Shown: one piece after another, positions 18,258-25,156 of the stretch | Position numbering within the stretch: the stretch's first letter is position 1 | Layout: every line of letters starts with the position of its first letter | Assembly (NCBI RefSeq): GCF_001936625.1 | Contig: NZ_MSDU01000015.1 | Location: 1 to 64,000 of the forward strand | Reading direction: 5' to 3' | DNA length: 64,000 nucleotides | DNA from: Domibacillus antri | GTDB lineage: Bacteria > Bacillota > Bacilli > Bacillales > Domibacillaceae | The notes under the pieces: generated by a model | The model's input: only the letters and a program-made list of their open reading frames with translations | What the model was told of the DNA's origin: nothing | The model's database searches: none | Program-made: the position numbers and the translations under genes

Positions 18258-18378
18258 TCCACATTCCCCTTTATTAATGTGTCAATGTTATTCAAAGTAT
18301 ATAAACCCTACTTTTTCTCTAGTTTTTAATCCAATGATTCTCTTTAAACAACTAAATCATAAATGGCTCTATATTTAT
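18258..18378 (-). other. 121-nt gap inside the accessory operon
   Basis: The largest internal gap of the operon, between the carrier-protein stop and the ligase start. It is AT-rich. No clear hairpin terminator and no convincing sigma-A pair were found, although TATACT at about 18294-18299 could be a lone -10 element. It marks the border of the AT-rich segment. Confidence 0.4.
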
Positions 18379-18612
18379 TCAATCTCTTGTAAGCGAAATA
18401 TACATGCTTCCCACAGTTGCCAAGTCATCATTGCTTTTGATTTTATTTAGTTCGACACCAAATTTCGTATGAATTTCGAGAATTAAATTTACCATTTGAA
18501 GTGAATCAATACCCAAATCGTCTTTAAATGAGGAATGCTCCTGGACCTCGTTCAAAGGGATATTGGCCACCTCTGAAATGACTTTTCTTAAATGATCAAG
18601 CTTCAAGAACAT
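18379..18612 (-). CDS. Acyl carrier protein
   Basis: 77 residues with the four-helix carrier layout. DDLGIDSLQMVNLI (31-44) contains the phosphopantetheine attachment serine S37 in DSL. It overlaps the hydrolase gene by 17 nt, with AAAGG upstream of its ATG inside that gene. It is not the housekeeping AcpP, whose gene normally lies by fabG and rnc. It should hold an acyl group loaded by the downstream ligase. Confidence 0.9.
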   Translation of the reverse strand: MFLKLDHLRKVISEVANIPLNEVQEHSSFKDDLGIDSLQMVNLILEIHTKFGVELNKIKSNDDLATVGSMYISLTRD

Positions 18613-19660
18613 CAGAACCTTTCTGCAGCCAATTTGCTGTTATTTCCCTTATTTCTCGCAATTTATTATTGCAACAATGTCCTTCTTCTTCATATTCTTT
18701 CAAAAAACTACCGTCAGGAAACTGGCTGAATAAGTTGTATAAATCATCATCACATACCATGACATCTTTTTTTCCGTGTATTAAAAAAATAGGGGTTTTA
18801 TAAGGTAAGCCATCATAGGAAGGAAGCATATGCTTTTCCCCTTTTTCTAAAACAAACTCTGTCCGTCCAATAAAATAATCGGGCAAACGTATTTTTTCAT
18901 TCAAAAATGCAGGGGAAACAGCGACTGCTTTGGTTACTTTTGAATGATAACTTCCATAAACAGCCCATGAAGCCCCAGAGCTTGTGCCAAATAAATAAAG
19001 CGGCAAATGTGAAAATTGAGAATGTGTATAATCGATTAATGAATCGATGAACATTTGCCAGCGTTCCGTTGTTCCCCTCAGCCCTTCACCCGTGTATGTT
19101 TGGCCTTGTCCTGGACCATCAAAACTGACCGTTATAAAATGATGTTTCAAAAAGTCCATTTCATACGTAAAAAGTTCTTCTTTTGCCGAATCTAGCGGGT
19201 TAATAATGATCACCACTCCGGTCGGGCTGTCAGGGATCCGAACTCTTCCAAAACATTTCTTTTTTTCAATTTCAAATTGAACATATTCTGTTTTATACGG
19301 TGATAATTCGTCCGCCTGATGAAAGGCATGTAAACTTTCTTGGAGCCATGATCTTTTTTCTTCATTTCTTTCCGGTATCAGCCAGTACATCAGCTGATAA
19401 TAAAGACCAGCCATTTGAAAACTGCATTCAGCTTCTTCTTTGGAGTCCGCCCCTTTCGCGTCTGCAAGGGATTGTTTTGCAAGCTCCTGCCAGCCCTTCA
19501 TCCATCTATCTTTCGTTAAAAAAGACTCGCGAATCCTATTCAAATGAGCCTCTTTCACACCATGTGCTTTCCATCTATCCCAAAACCCTTCTATTAAAGA
19601 AGCCGTTACAAGGGTCTTGTCCATTGTAGATAAACATTTTTGATTTTCATCCTGTCGCAT
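18596..19660 (-). CDS. Alpha/beta hydrolase with helical N-terminal domain
   Basis: 354 residues. Residues 1-125 are helical. The hydrolase core starts near 135 (FGRVRIP), with SFDGPGQGQT at 179-188, the nucleophile elbow GTSSG at 225-229 (S227), D299 in HGKKDVM and H328 in EEGHCC. This layout recalls the FrsA/pseudooxynicotine-hydrolase-like group that has a helical cap before the core. It may act as a thioesterase or transferase releasing the carrier-bound acyl group (inference). Start ATG with GAAGGTG; overlaps the previous gene by 14 nt. Confidence 0.8.
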   Translation of the reverse strand: MRQDENQKCLSTMDKTLVTASLIEGFWDRWKAHGVKEAHLNRIRESFLTKDRWMKGWQELAKQSLADAKGADSKEEAECSFQMAGLYYQLMYWLIPERNEEKRSWLQESLHAFHQADELSPYKTEYVQFEIEKKKCFGRVRIPDSPTGVVIIINPLDSAKEELFTYEMDFLKHHFITVSFDGPGQGQTYTGEGLRGTTERWQMFIDSLIDYTHSQFSHLPLYLFGTSSGASWAVYGSYHSKVTKAVAVSPAFLNEKIRLPDYFIGRTEFVLEKGEKHMLPSYDGLPYKTPIFLIHGKKDVMVCDDDLYNLFSQFPDGSFLKEYEEEGHCCNNKLREIREITANWLQKGSDVLEA

Positions 19661-20615
19661 TCAATTCACCTTCTTTCTTCTCACTTATATCAAACGTCAA
19701 AATGATTGTGGACCCTTTGGAAGACGTATACAATAAGACTCTTTTTGACATTTTCATCATAAGTGTAAAGCCTTGTCCCAATGATTTTTTTGTGGAAAAT
19801 CCCGCTAACAAAGTAGTCCGGGGCAGATCCTCTAAAGAAAATCCCGGACCATTATCCTCGATTATAAATCTGATTTCATGATTCTTTTCATCTTTGATCA
19901 GCGTCATTTTTCCTTCTTCCGCATGCTTGATGGTATTCGTAATTGCTTCTGATAAAACCAGTATCCAAGTCATGATGTTCGTGCTTCCTATTTTTTCTGC
20001 TTCAAGGCTTTCTTTGGCTAAATTGCGGCAGGCTGGAATATCAGCCCGGCTTTTAATTGTTCCTTCGCAAAAAACGTTCCCCTGCCGGCAGGCTTTTGCC
20101 TCTTCTTCAGAAATAAGCAAAAACTTCTCCTGCGTAGCTGCATATATAACATCTCTGTAGATAACCCATTTCATATCCATCTGCTGATCAGTTTTTACTT
20201 TATTTTCCTGAATAGCCGCTTCATAAGAGTCAGCGAATAAATCTGTTTTATAGATCTCGTAGGCTTTCAATAACGCATTTTGTATATCCGGATTAACATC
20301 CATTTTCTTTACTTGAAGCGCAATATTGTATTTTAACTTATTCCACTTCAACATTTGTTCACTTAAATAAAGAAGGTAATCATATTGATTTTCTTGATTA
20401 TAATCGGCGAAAGAAGGTTGTGAGAAAGAATGATAGAATAGTGCCGCTCCCTCATCAGAATGTAAGCCCACATATTGGCCTAATTTTTTTGCTAGGAACC
20501 CCCTGTTTGTCATATAAACAAGGTCTGAGTAAGGTAATTGTGGAGGAAGAGACGGAGCACCAAGTTTCATTTCCTTGGAAGAATCTTTAAAAACTTTGTC
20601 AATAAACCGTCTCAA
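19647..20615 (-). CDS. GHKL ATPase, RsbW/RsbT-like serine kinase with unknown N-terminal domain
   Basis: 322 residues from TTG with AAGGGG upstream. The C-terminal third is a HATPase_c domain: N-box with E223 and N227 (SEAITNTIKHA), G1 box DNGPGF at 254-259 and G2 box GQGF at 280-283. There is no dimerisation/phosphoacceptor histidine, so this is a switch kinase or anti-sigma type rather than a two-component kinase. Residues 1-200 are not recognised; they hold several cysteines (C176, C183, C196) and may sense something. Its natural partners are the two STAS proteins of the operon. Confidence 0.82.
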   Translation of the reverse strand: MRRFIDKVFKDSSKEMKLGAPSLPPQLPYSDLVYMTNRGFLAKKLGQYVGLHSDEGAALFYHSFSQPSFADYNQENQYDYLLYLSEQMLKWNKLKYNIALQVKKMDVNPDIQNALLKAYEIYKTDLFADSYEAAIQENKVKTDQQMDMKWVIYRDVIYAATQEKFLLISEEEAKACRQGNVFCEGTIKSRADIPACRNLAKESLEAEKIGSTNIMTWILVLSEAITNTIKHAEEGKMTLIKDEKNHEIRFIIEDNGPGFSLEDLPRTTLLAGFSTKKSLGQGFTLMMKMSKRVLLYTSSKGSTIILTFDISEKKEGELNATG

Positions 20616-20629
20616 AGCATACCATCCCC

Positions 20630-21331
20630 TTACAAAATGCCTAACGGAGGCATAATGGTCAGTTCATCTAGATACGCCCCAGACGGCTGATGAATAATGT
20701 GCAGGAGATGCTCCGCGACTGTTTTAACCGGAATCATATTCGATAACTCCGGTTTGGGGTCAATGCCATCCCAAAAGCTGCTGCTGACCGCTCCAGGCAG
20801 TACAGATGTCACCTGCACTCCCTTTTGCCGAAGTTCGATTTGCAGCACTTTCGTCAATCCGTGTACACCAAATTTCGATGCGGAATAGGCTCCTCCTCCG
20901 GCTAAAGCGGTTGTCCCGGCAATCGAGATTAAATTGACTATGTGTCCCTGCCGCTGCTGTGCCATATGCTGACCAAAATATTTACTCGTTAAATACGTTC
21001 CCCGTAAATTGACGGCAATCATTTCATCAAAATCTTCCGTAGAGGATTCAAGCACACTTGAGAATGTACCCACTCCAGCACTATTAATTAATACATCGAT
21101 CGTGCCAAATTGAGCAGCCGCCCGTTCATAAAACGATTTGACCGATGCTTCACTCTTTACATCCAATGGCATTTCCAATATCGTTTCACTGACATTCAGC
21201 TGACTGCTTCGGCTGCCAAGTACTAAATTGGCTCCATGCTCATTTAACAGAGCGGCTGTTTCTTTTCCGATTCCTTTACTTGAACCGGTAATGGCAACTG
21301 TTTTTCCTTTTAATGATATACGAGTCATCAT
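20630..21331 (-). CDS. Short-chain dehydrogenase/reductase, candidate pterin reductase
   Basis: 233 residues, classical SDR. TGSSKGIG (15-22) binds the cofactor, R41 after the second strand favours NADPH, NSAG lies at 83-86, and the catalytic S136, Y149 and K153 are intact (YSASK). The operon position straight after GTP cyclohydrolase I and pyruvoyl-tetrahydropterin synthase makes a sepiapterin-reductase-like role attractive (inference from context), since that enzyme is also an SDR. By sequence alone it could equally be a general 3-ketoacyl/alcohol reductase. Confidence 0.8.
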   Translation of the reverse strand: MMTRISLKGKTVAITGSSKGIGKETAALLNEHGANLVLGSRSSQLNVSETILEMPLDVKSEASVKSFYERAAAQFGTIDVLINSAGVGTFSSVLESSTEDFDEMIAVNLRGTYLTSKYFGQHMAQQRQGHIVNLISIAGTTALAGGGAYSASKFGVHGLTKVLQIELRQKGVQVTSVLPGAVSSSFWDGIDPKPELSNMIPVKTVAEHLLHIIHQPSGAYLDELTIMPPLGIL

Positions 21332-21337
21332 CCGCTC

Positions 21338-22156
21338 CTACTCCTTATCGGGTCCGTAATATTCGAAATAGTTTTTTTCCGTTTCATACAAACCAATTTT
21401 GTAGAGATTTTTAAGCTCGGGTGATAATAAATCCCAAATCACAACTGTGACATTTTCAGATGTCGGGTTGAGATCTTTAAATTCCTCTGTATCTAAATTA
21501 AGATGCTTATGGTCAAATTTTTGCATAATCTCTTTCTCGACAAGATTGTCTATTTCGGCAATATTGGCAATCATACCTGTAATGGGATCCGGTTTTCCGC
21601 TTACTGTTACTTCCAAGTAATAATTATGGCCATGTCCATAAGGGTTGTTGCATTTCCCGAAAATTGACATATTTTCATCGTCGCTCAGCAAAGGGCTGTG
21701 CAGCCGGTGCGCCGTGCAAAAGTGATATTTTCTCGTTAATCGAACCACCTCTTCATCCTCCTTTTCTGAATACAAAAAATCATTTTCATACAGCCGGATT
21801 TTATGAAGGCTGCAATGATCAATCTTTCCGTTCAACGATTTCCAAATATAGTCCACGATCACTTCTGTTGTTGGAATGTTGTCATGAAAGTACGTATTTT
21901 CTTTATTTAAAAACTTCCCGTCTAAATTATCATGAACAAATGATTTAACCACTTTATCAATATCGGTAATGTTAACAACGATGCCTGATTTTTTGTTCAG
22001 TTTTCCTTTCACCATAACTTCGAGCCGGTAATCGTGGCCATGACCGCTTATGTTGCTGCATAAACCGAAAACGGCTCTGTTCTTTTCCTCACTCCACTCG
22101 TCAATTCGATAAGAATGAACAGCAGAAAAATACATTTTTCTAGAAAGATAAAGCAT
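21338..22156 (-). CDS. Tandem fused 6-pyruvoyl-tetrahydropterin synthase
   Basis: 272 residues made of two PTPS/QueD-type domains. The C-terminal copy (about 140-272) resembles animal PTPS closely: zinc histidines H150, H175 and H177, catalytic C169 in FGKCNNPYGHGH, D215-H216, and E258 in LYETEKN. The N-terminal copy (1-130) keeps zinc ligands H14, H39 and H41 and a cysteine (C33), but has D79-G80 where the other has D-H, so its triad is incomplete. It converts dihydroneopterin triphosphate to 6-pyruvoyl-tetrahydropterin if active as PTPS. QueD activity is less likely given the context and similarity. ATG with AGAGGAG upstream. Confidence 0.88.
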   Translation of the reverse strand: MLYLSRKMYFSAVHSYRIDEWSEEKNRAVFGLCSNISGHGHDYRLEVMVKGKLNKKSGIVVNITDIDKVVKSFVHDNLDGKFLNKENTYFHDNIPTTEVIVDYIWKSLNGKIDHCSLHKIRLYENDFLYSEKEDEEVVRLTRKYHFCTAHRLHSPLLSDDENMSIFGKCNNPYGHGHNYYLEVTVSGKPDPITGMIANIAEIDNLVEKEIMQKFDHKHLNLDTEEFKDLNPTSENVTVVIWDLLSPELKNLYKIGLYETEKNYFEYYGPDKE

Positions 22157-22170
22157 TCGGGATCTCCTCT

Positions 22171-22743
22171 CTATTCACCTCGTAAAAGAGCCTGTTCAAA
22201 TTCGCGGACCAGCGAGATATCTTCTTTAAATACACCTTTTTTAATCGTCGTCACGGTTGAACTGCCCGGTTTTTTGACGCCCCGTGCGCACATGCAAAGA
22301 TGCTGTCCCTCAACAGTGACCATAACGCCGTCCGGCTGCAGTACATTCATCACGGCATTGGCAATTTGCTGGGTCATTCGTTCTTGGACCTGAGGCCTTT
22401 TTGAAGTAAGCTCCACCAGCCGCGCAAATTTACTTAATCCAACCACCCGGCCATTCGGGATGTAGGCAATATGAGCTTTTCCAAAAAAAGGAACGAGATG
22501 ATGTTCGCAAAACGTATAGTACGTAATATCCTTGACAACGACCATGCCTTCATACTGTTCTTCAAATGTTGTCGTTAATGCCTGTTCAGGCGCAATACCG
22601 ACCCCGGAAAAGACCTCTTCTAACATTTTCATAACGCGTTTCGGCGTTTCTTTCAGACCTTCCCGATTCGGGTCCTCCCCGATCAGTTCCAAAATCGATC
22701 GAATATGGCCTTCCAGCAGCCCTTTTTCTAGTTCGATAGTCAT
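22171..22743 (-). CDS. folE: GTP cyclohydrolase I
   Basis: 190 residues, the normal size. It converts GTP to 7,8-dihydroneopterin triphosphate. Zinc ligands C79 and H82 (FCEHHLVPF) and C150 (HLCMCARGVKKP) are present, as are the GLKETPKRV and STVTTIKKGVF regions. First gene of the accessory operon, with AGGAGG before the ATG and the second riboswitch terminator just upstream. The genome may carry another folE for folate; here the neighbours point to a reduced pterin product. Confidence 0.95.
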   Translation of the reverse strand: MTIELEKGLLEGHIRSILELIGEDPNREGLKETPKRVMKMLEEVFSGVGIAPEQALTTTFEEQYEGMVVVKDITYYTFCEHHLVPFFGKAHIAYIPNGRVVGLSKFARLVELTSKRPQVQERMTQQIANAVMNVLQPDGVMVTVEGQHLCMCARGVKKPGSSTVTTIKKGVFKEDISLVREFEQALLRGE

Positions 22744-22778
22744 TATAATTCCTCCTATTCCTATATTTCGGATAAAAA

Positions 22779-22805
22779 ATGCCCACCAAAAAGAATGGCA
22801 GGCAT
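22779..22805 (-). terminator. Terminator of second riboswitch
   Basis: A 9-bp stem with two G-U pairs (22779-22787 with 22797-22805) and a nine-base loop is followed by a U-tract on the minus strand (22774-22779). It lies 30-60 nt before the folE start and is the likely expression platform. Confidence 0.78.
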
Positions 22806-22867
22806 ACTCAAATAAGAGAGTTTATTCTAAAAAATTACAAATTATCCCTTTTTTGATATATCCAATT

Positions 22868-22955
22868 CTTTTCGGTAACCCGGCGATCATAGCAGTTATA
22901 GCCTTAGACCCGTAGCTTTGCGTCCTTACCTTTCGATAAGTTTGCCATTATCGTT
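22868..22955 (-). promoter_or_regulatory. c-di-GMP-I (GEMM-I) riboswitch aptamer, copy 2
   Basis: On the minus strand the aptamer carries the family hallmarks in order: GGCAAAC, a GAAA tetraloop, GGACGCAAAGCTACGGGTCTA with AAGG, and GATCGCCGGGTTACC. These build the two parallel helices and the ligand site of GEMM-I RNAs. It is nearly identical to copy 1 and is followed by its own terminator before folE. Predicted to sense cyclic di-GMP in the leader of the accessory operon. Confidence 0.92.
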
Positions 22956-23000
22956 GAATTTACTTTTTTTCTCTTATTCATGCCAATTAAAGGCAAAAAA

Positions 23001-23023
23001 GCCTGCCAAAAAGGCTGGCAGGC
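23001..23023 (-). terminator. Terminator of first riboswitch
   Basis: A perfect 8-bp GC-rich stem (23001-23008 with 23016-23023) is followed by six U on the minus strand (22995-23000). It lies between the two aptamers. Confidence 0.85.
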
Positions 23024-23079
23024 GTACACGAATAAGGGAGAGTATAGCAAAAACTGCCCCCTTTGTTCATATATCCAAT

Positions 23080-23168
23080 CCTTTTCGGTAACCCGGCGAT
23101 CATAGCGGTTTTAGCCTTAGACCCGTAGCTTTGCGTCCTTACCTTTCAATAAGTTTGCCATTATCGTA
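23080..23168 (-). promoter_or_regulatory. c-di-GMP-I (GEMM-I) riboswitch aptamer, copy 1
   Basis: This is the promoter-proximal copy. It shows GGCAAAC, a GAAA tetraloop, GGACGCAAAGC, GGTCTAAGG and GATCGCCGGGTTACC on the minus strand. It differs from copy 2 at a few helix positions, including TTATTGAAAGG against TTATCGAAAGG. With copy 2 it forms a tandem arrangement of two complete riboswitches, not a two-aptamer single switch. Confidence 0.92.
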
Positions 23169-23223
23169 GAATCAACTGATAACAAAAATAATATCAATAT
23201 AATGTATTAGTTCTTATGTCCCG

Positions 23224-23252
23224 ATTATATTCATTTATACTATAAAAAGCAA
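23224..23252 (-). promoter_or_regulatory. Sigma-A promoter of the accessory operon
   Basis: TTGCTT (23247-23252), a 17-bp spacer and a perfect TATAAT (23224-23229) on the minus strand. The predicted start near 23217 gives a leader of about 475 nt that contains both riboswitches. Confidence 0.75.
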
Positions 23253-23309
23253 CTTATTTTTTTCAATATTTTATATAACCGTTTACATCACATTTTCTAA
23301 TATAAAAAA

Positions 23310-23336
23310 CCTGTAGACTTGTTTTTAGTCTACAGG
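23310..23336 (-). terminator. Intrinsic terminator after etfA
   Basis: A perfect 10-bp stem (23310-23319 with 23327-23336) and a seven-base loop are followed by U-rich sequence on the minus strand. It closes the lcfA-etfA operon and insulates the accessory operon. Confidence 0.88.
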
Positions 23337-23356
23337 ATGATCCGTCACATTTCAGG

Positions 23357-24337
23357 TTACACTTGTGCAGCTTTCATTTTTTTAAATTCCTCCGTCAGCA
23401 TCGGAACAATTTCAAATAAATCTCCGACGATTCCGTAATCCGCAACGTTAAAAATGTTTGCTTCCGGATCTTTGTTGATGGCGACAATCACTTTTGAATT
23501 TGACATACCAGCTAAATGCTGGATGGCACCGGAAATGCCGCATGCAATGTATAAATCAGGCGTGACAACTTTACCCGTCTGTCCAATTTGAAGTGAGTAG
23601 TCGCAGTAATCCGCATCGCATGCGCCCCGTGAAGCGCCGACTGCCCCGCCAAGAACTTCCGCCAGTTCTTTAAGCGGCTGAAAACCTTCTTCGCTTTTGA
23701 CGCCGCGTCCGCCGGCAATGATCACTTTTGCTTCCGATAAATCCACACCATCCGCTGCTTTTCGGACCACATCCTGAATAACGGTGCGCAAATCGGTAAT
23801 GGATACGGAAACGTTCGAGACATCTCCGGAACGTGATTCATCTTTTTCAAGCGGTTCAATGTTGTTTGGACGGACCGTCGCAAAGACGATACCTTCTTTT
23901 ACCGTGATTTTTTCAAATGCTTTGCCTGAATAGATTGGACGTGTGAAGACGACTTCTCCGCCTTCTTCCTCCACAGATGTCGCATCGGAAATTAAACCGG
24001 ACTCGATTTTCGCCGCGATTTTCGGCGATAAATCTTTGCCGAGTGCTGTGTGGCCGAACACAATTCCTTCCGGCTGTTCCTGCTCCACCACCGCCATAAA
24101 TGCTTGAGAATAGCCGTCTGACGTGTATTGTGCCAGCTTTGCATCTTCCACGGTTAACACGCGGTCTGCGCCGTATTGAATCATTTCATTTGCCAGCGAG
24201 CCGACTGAATCCCCGATTAATACACCAATGACTTCGCCGTCACTGGCCACTTTTTTACCGGCAGCAATGGCTTCAAACGATACATTCCGCAGCTGCCCGT
24301 CACGCGCTTCAGCTAATACCAATACCTTTTTTCCCAT
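23357..24337 (-). CDS. etfA: Electron transfer flavoprotein alpha subunit
   Basis: 326 residues. With EtfB it accepts electrons from acyl-CoA dehydrogenases and passes them to the quinone pool. The C-terminal FAD domain shows [47 protein letters not shown] and [13 protein letters not shown] with GGGGGG upstream, 27 nt after etfB. Last gene of the fatty-acid degradation operon. Confidence 0.96.
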   Translation of the reverse strand: MGKKVLVLAEARDGQLRNVSFEAIAAGKKVASDGEVIGVLIGDSVGSLANEMIQYGADRVLTVEDAKLAQYTSDGYSQAFMAVVEQEQPEGIVFGHTALGKDLSPKIAAKIESGLISDATSVEEEGGEVVFTRPIYSGKAFEKITVKEGIVFATVRPNNIEPLEKDESRSGDVSNVSVSITDLRTVIQDVVRKAADGVDLSEAKVIIAGGRGVKSEEGFQPLKELAEVLGGAVGASRGACDADYCDYSLQIGQTGKVVTPDLYIACGISGAIQHLAGMSNSKVIVAINKDPEANIFNVADYGIVGDLFEIVPMLTEEFKKMKAAQV

Positions 24338-24364
24338 GAAAAATCCCCCCTTTGAAAATAAAGA

Positions 24365-25138
24365 TTAAATGACTTTTGCTTCTGAACGGAGCAGGCTGAC
24401 CAGTTCCTGCACTTGATTGGATAAATCGCCTTCTAGAATGCGGCCTGCCGCTTTATCCGGCGGAAGGAAAAGGTCAAGCGTCTTCGTTTTTGCTTCAACA
24501 TCATCTTCTTCCAGATCCAGATCATCCAGTTCGAGTTCATCAAGCGGTTTTTTCTTTGCTTTCATAATGCCGGGCAATGACGGATAACGCGGTTCGTTTA
24601 ACCCTTGCTGGCAGGTAACAAGCAGCGGAAGAGATGTTTGAATCATTTCTGAATCTCCTTCAACATCCCGCGTAATAGAAACGGTTGAACCGTCAATCTC
24701 GATATTTGTAATCGTCGTTACATACGGGATACCGAGCATATCCGCAACACGCGGTCCAATCTGGCCGCTTCCGCCGTCGATGGCCACATTACCGGCTAAA
24801 ATAAGGTCCGGTTCTTTATCTTTTAAATATTCCGATAAAATTTTCGCTGTCGTAAATTGATCGCCTTCTTCAAGGTCATCTTCCGTGTTGATTAAAACCG
24901 CTTTGTCAGCCCCCATTGCAAGAGCGGTTCGGAGCTGTTTTTCCGCTTCGTTACTGCCGACAGTCACGACAGTTACTTCTCCACCGTGATCATCGCGGAT
25001 TTGAATCGCTTCCTCAACGGCATATTCGTCGTATGGGTTGATGATAAATTCAGCGCCGTCTTCTTGAATTTGACCGCCGATAATTGAAATTTTTTCTTCC
25101 GTGTCAAATGTTCTCTTCAGCAAAACATAAATGTTCAT
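24365..25138 (-). CDS. etfB: Electron transfer flavoprotein beta subunit
   Basis: 257 residues. It forms the AMP/FAD-binding heterodimer with EtfA. Motifs include RTALAMGADKAVLI, LILAGNVAIDGGSGQIGPRVADMLGIP (the beta-signature region) and PLLVTCQQGLNEPRYPSLPGIMKAKKKP. GGAGGG precedes the ATG. Between fadB and etfA, as in B. subtilis. Confidence 0.96.
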   Translation of the reverse strand: MNIYVLLKRTFDTEEKISIIGGQIQEDGAEFIINPYDEYAVEEAIQIRDDHGGEVTVVTVGSNEAEKQLRTALAMGADKAVLINTEDDLEEGDQFTTAKILSEYLKDKEPDLILAGNVAIDGGSGQIGPRVADMLGIPYVTTITNIEIDGSTVSITRDVEGDSEMIQTSLPLLVTCQQGLNEPRYPSLPGIMKAKKKPLDELELDDLDLEEDDVEAKTKTLDLFLPPDKAAGRILEGDLSNQVQELVSLLRSEAKVI

Positions 25139-25156
25139 CCTATTCCCTCCAATAAA

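Noticed and set aside
19647-20615. Two-component histidine kinase
   Set aside because: There is a HATPase_c domain but no HisKA or other phosphoacceptor histidine region and no cognate response regulator in the operon.
21338-22156. QueD of the queuosine pathway
   Set aside because: No queC, queE or queF nearby, the domain is duplicated, and the C-terminal half looks like animal PTPS; QueD function is possible but less likely.
22778-23200. A preQ1, SAM or folate (THF) riboswitch upstream of folE
   Set aside because: The sequence motifs (GGCAAAC, GACGCAAAGC, GCCGGGTTACC) are those of c-di-GMP-I RNAs; no THF or preQ1 hallmarks are present.
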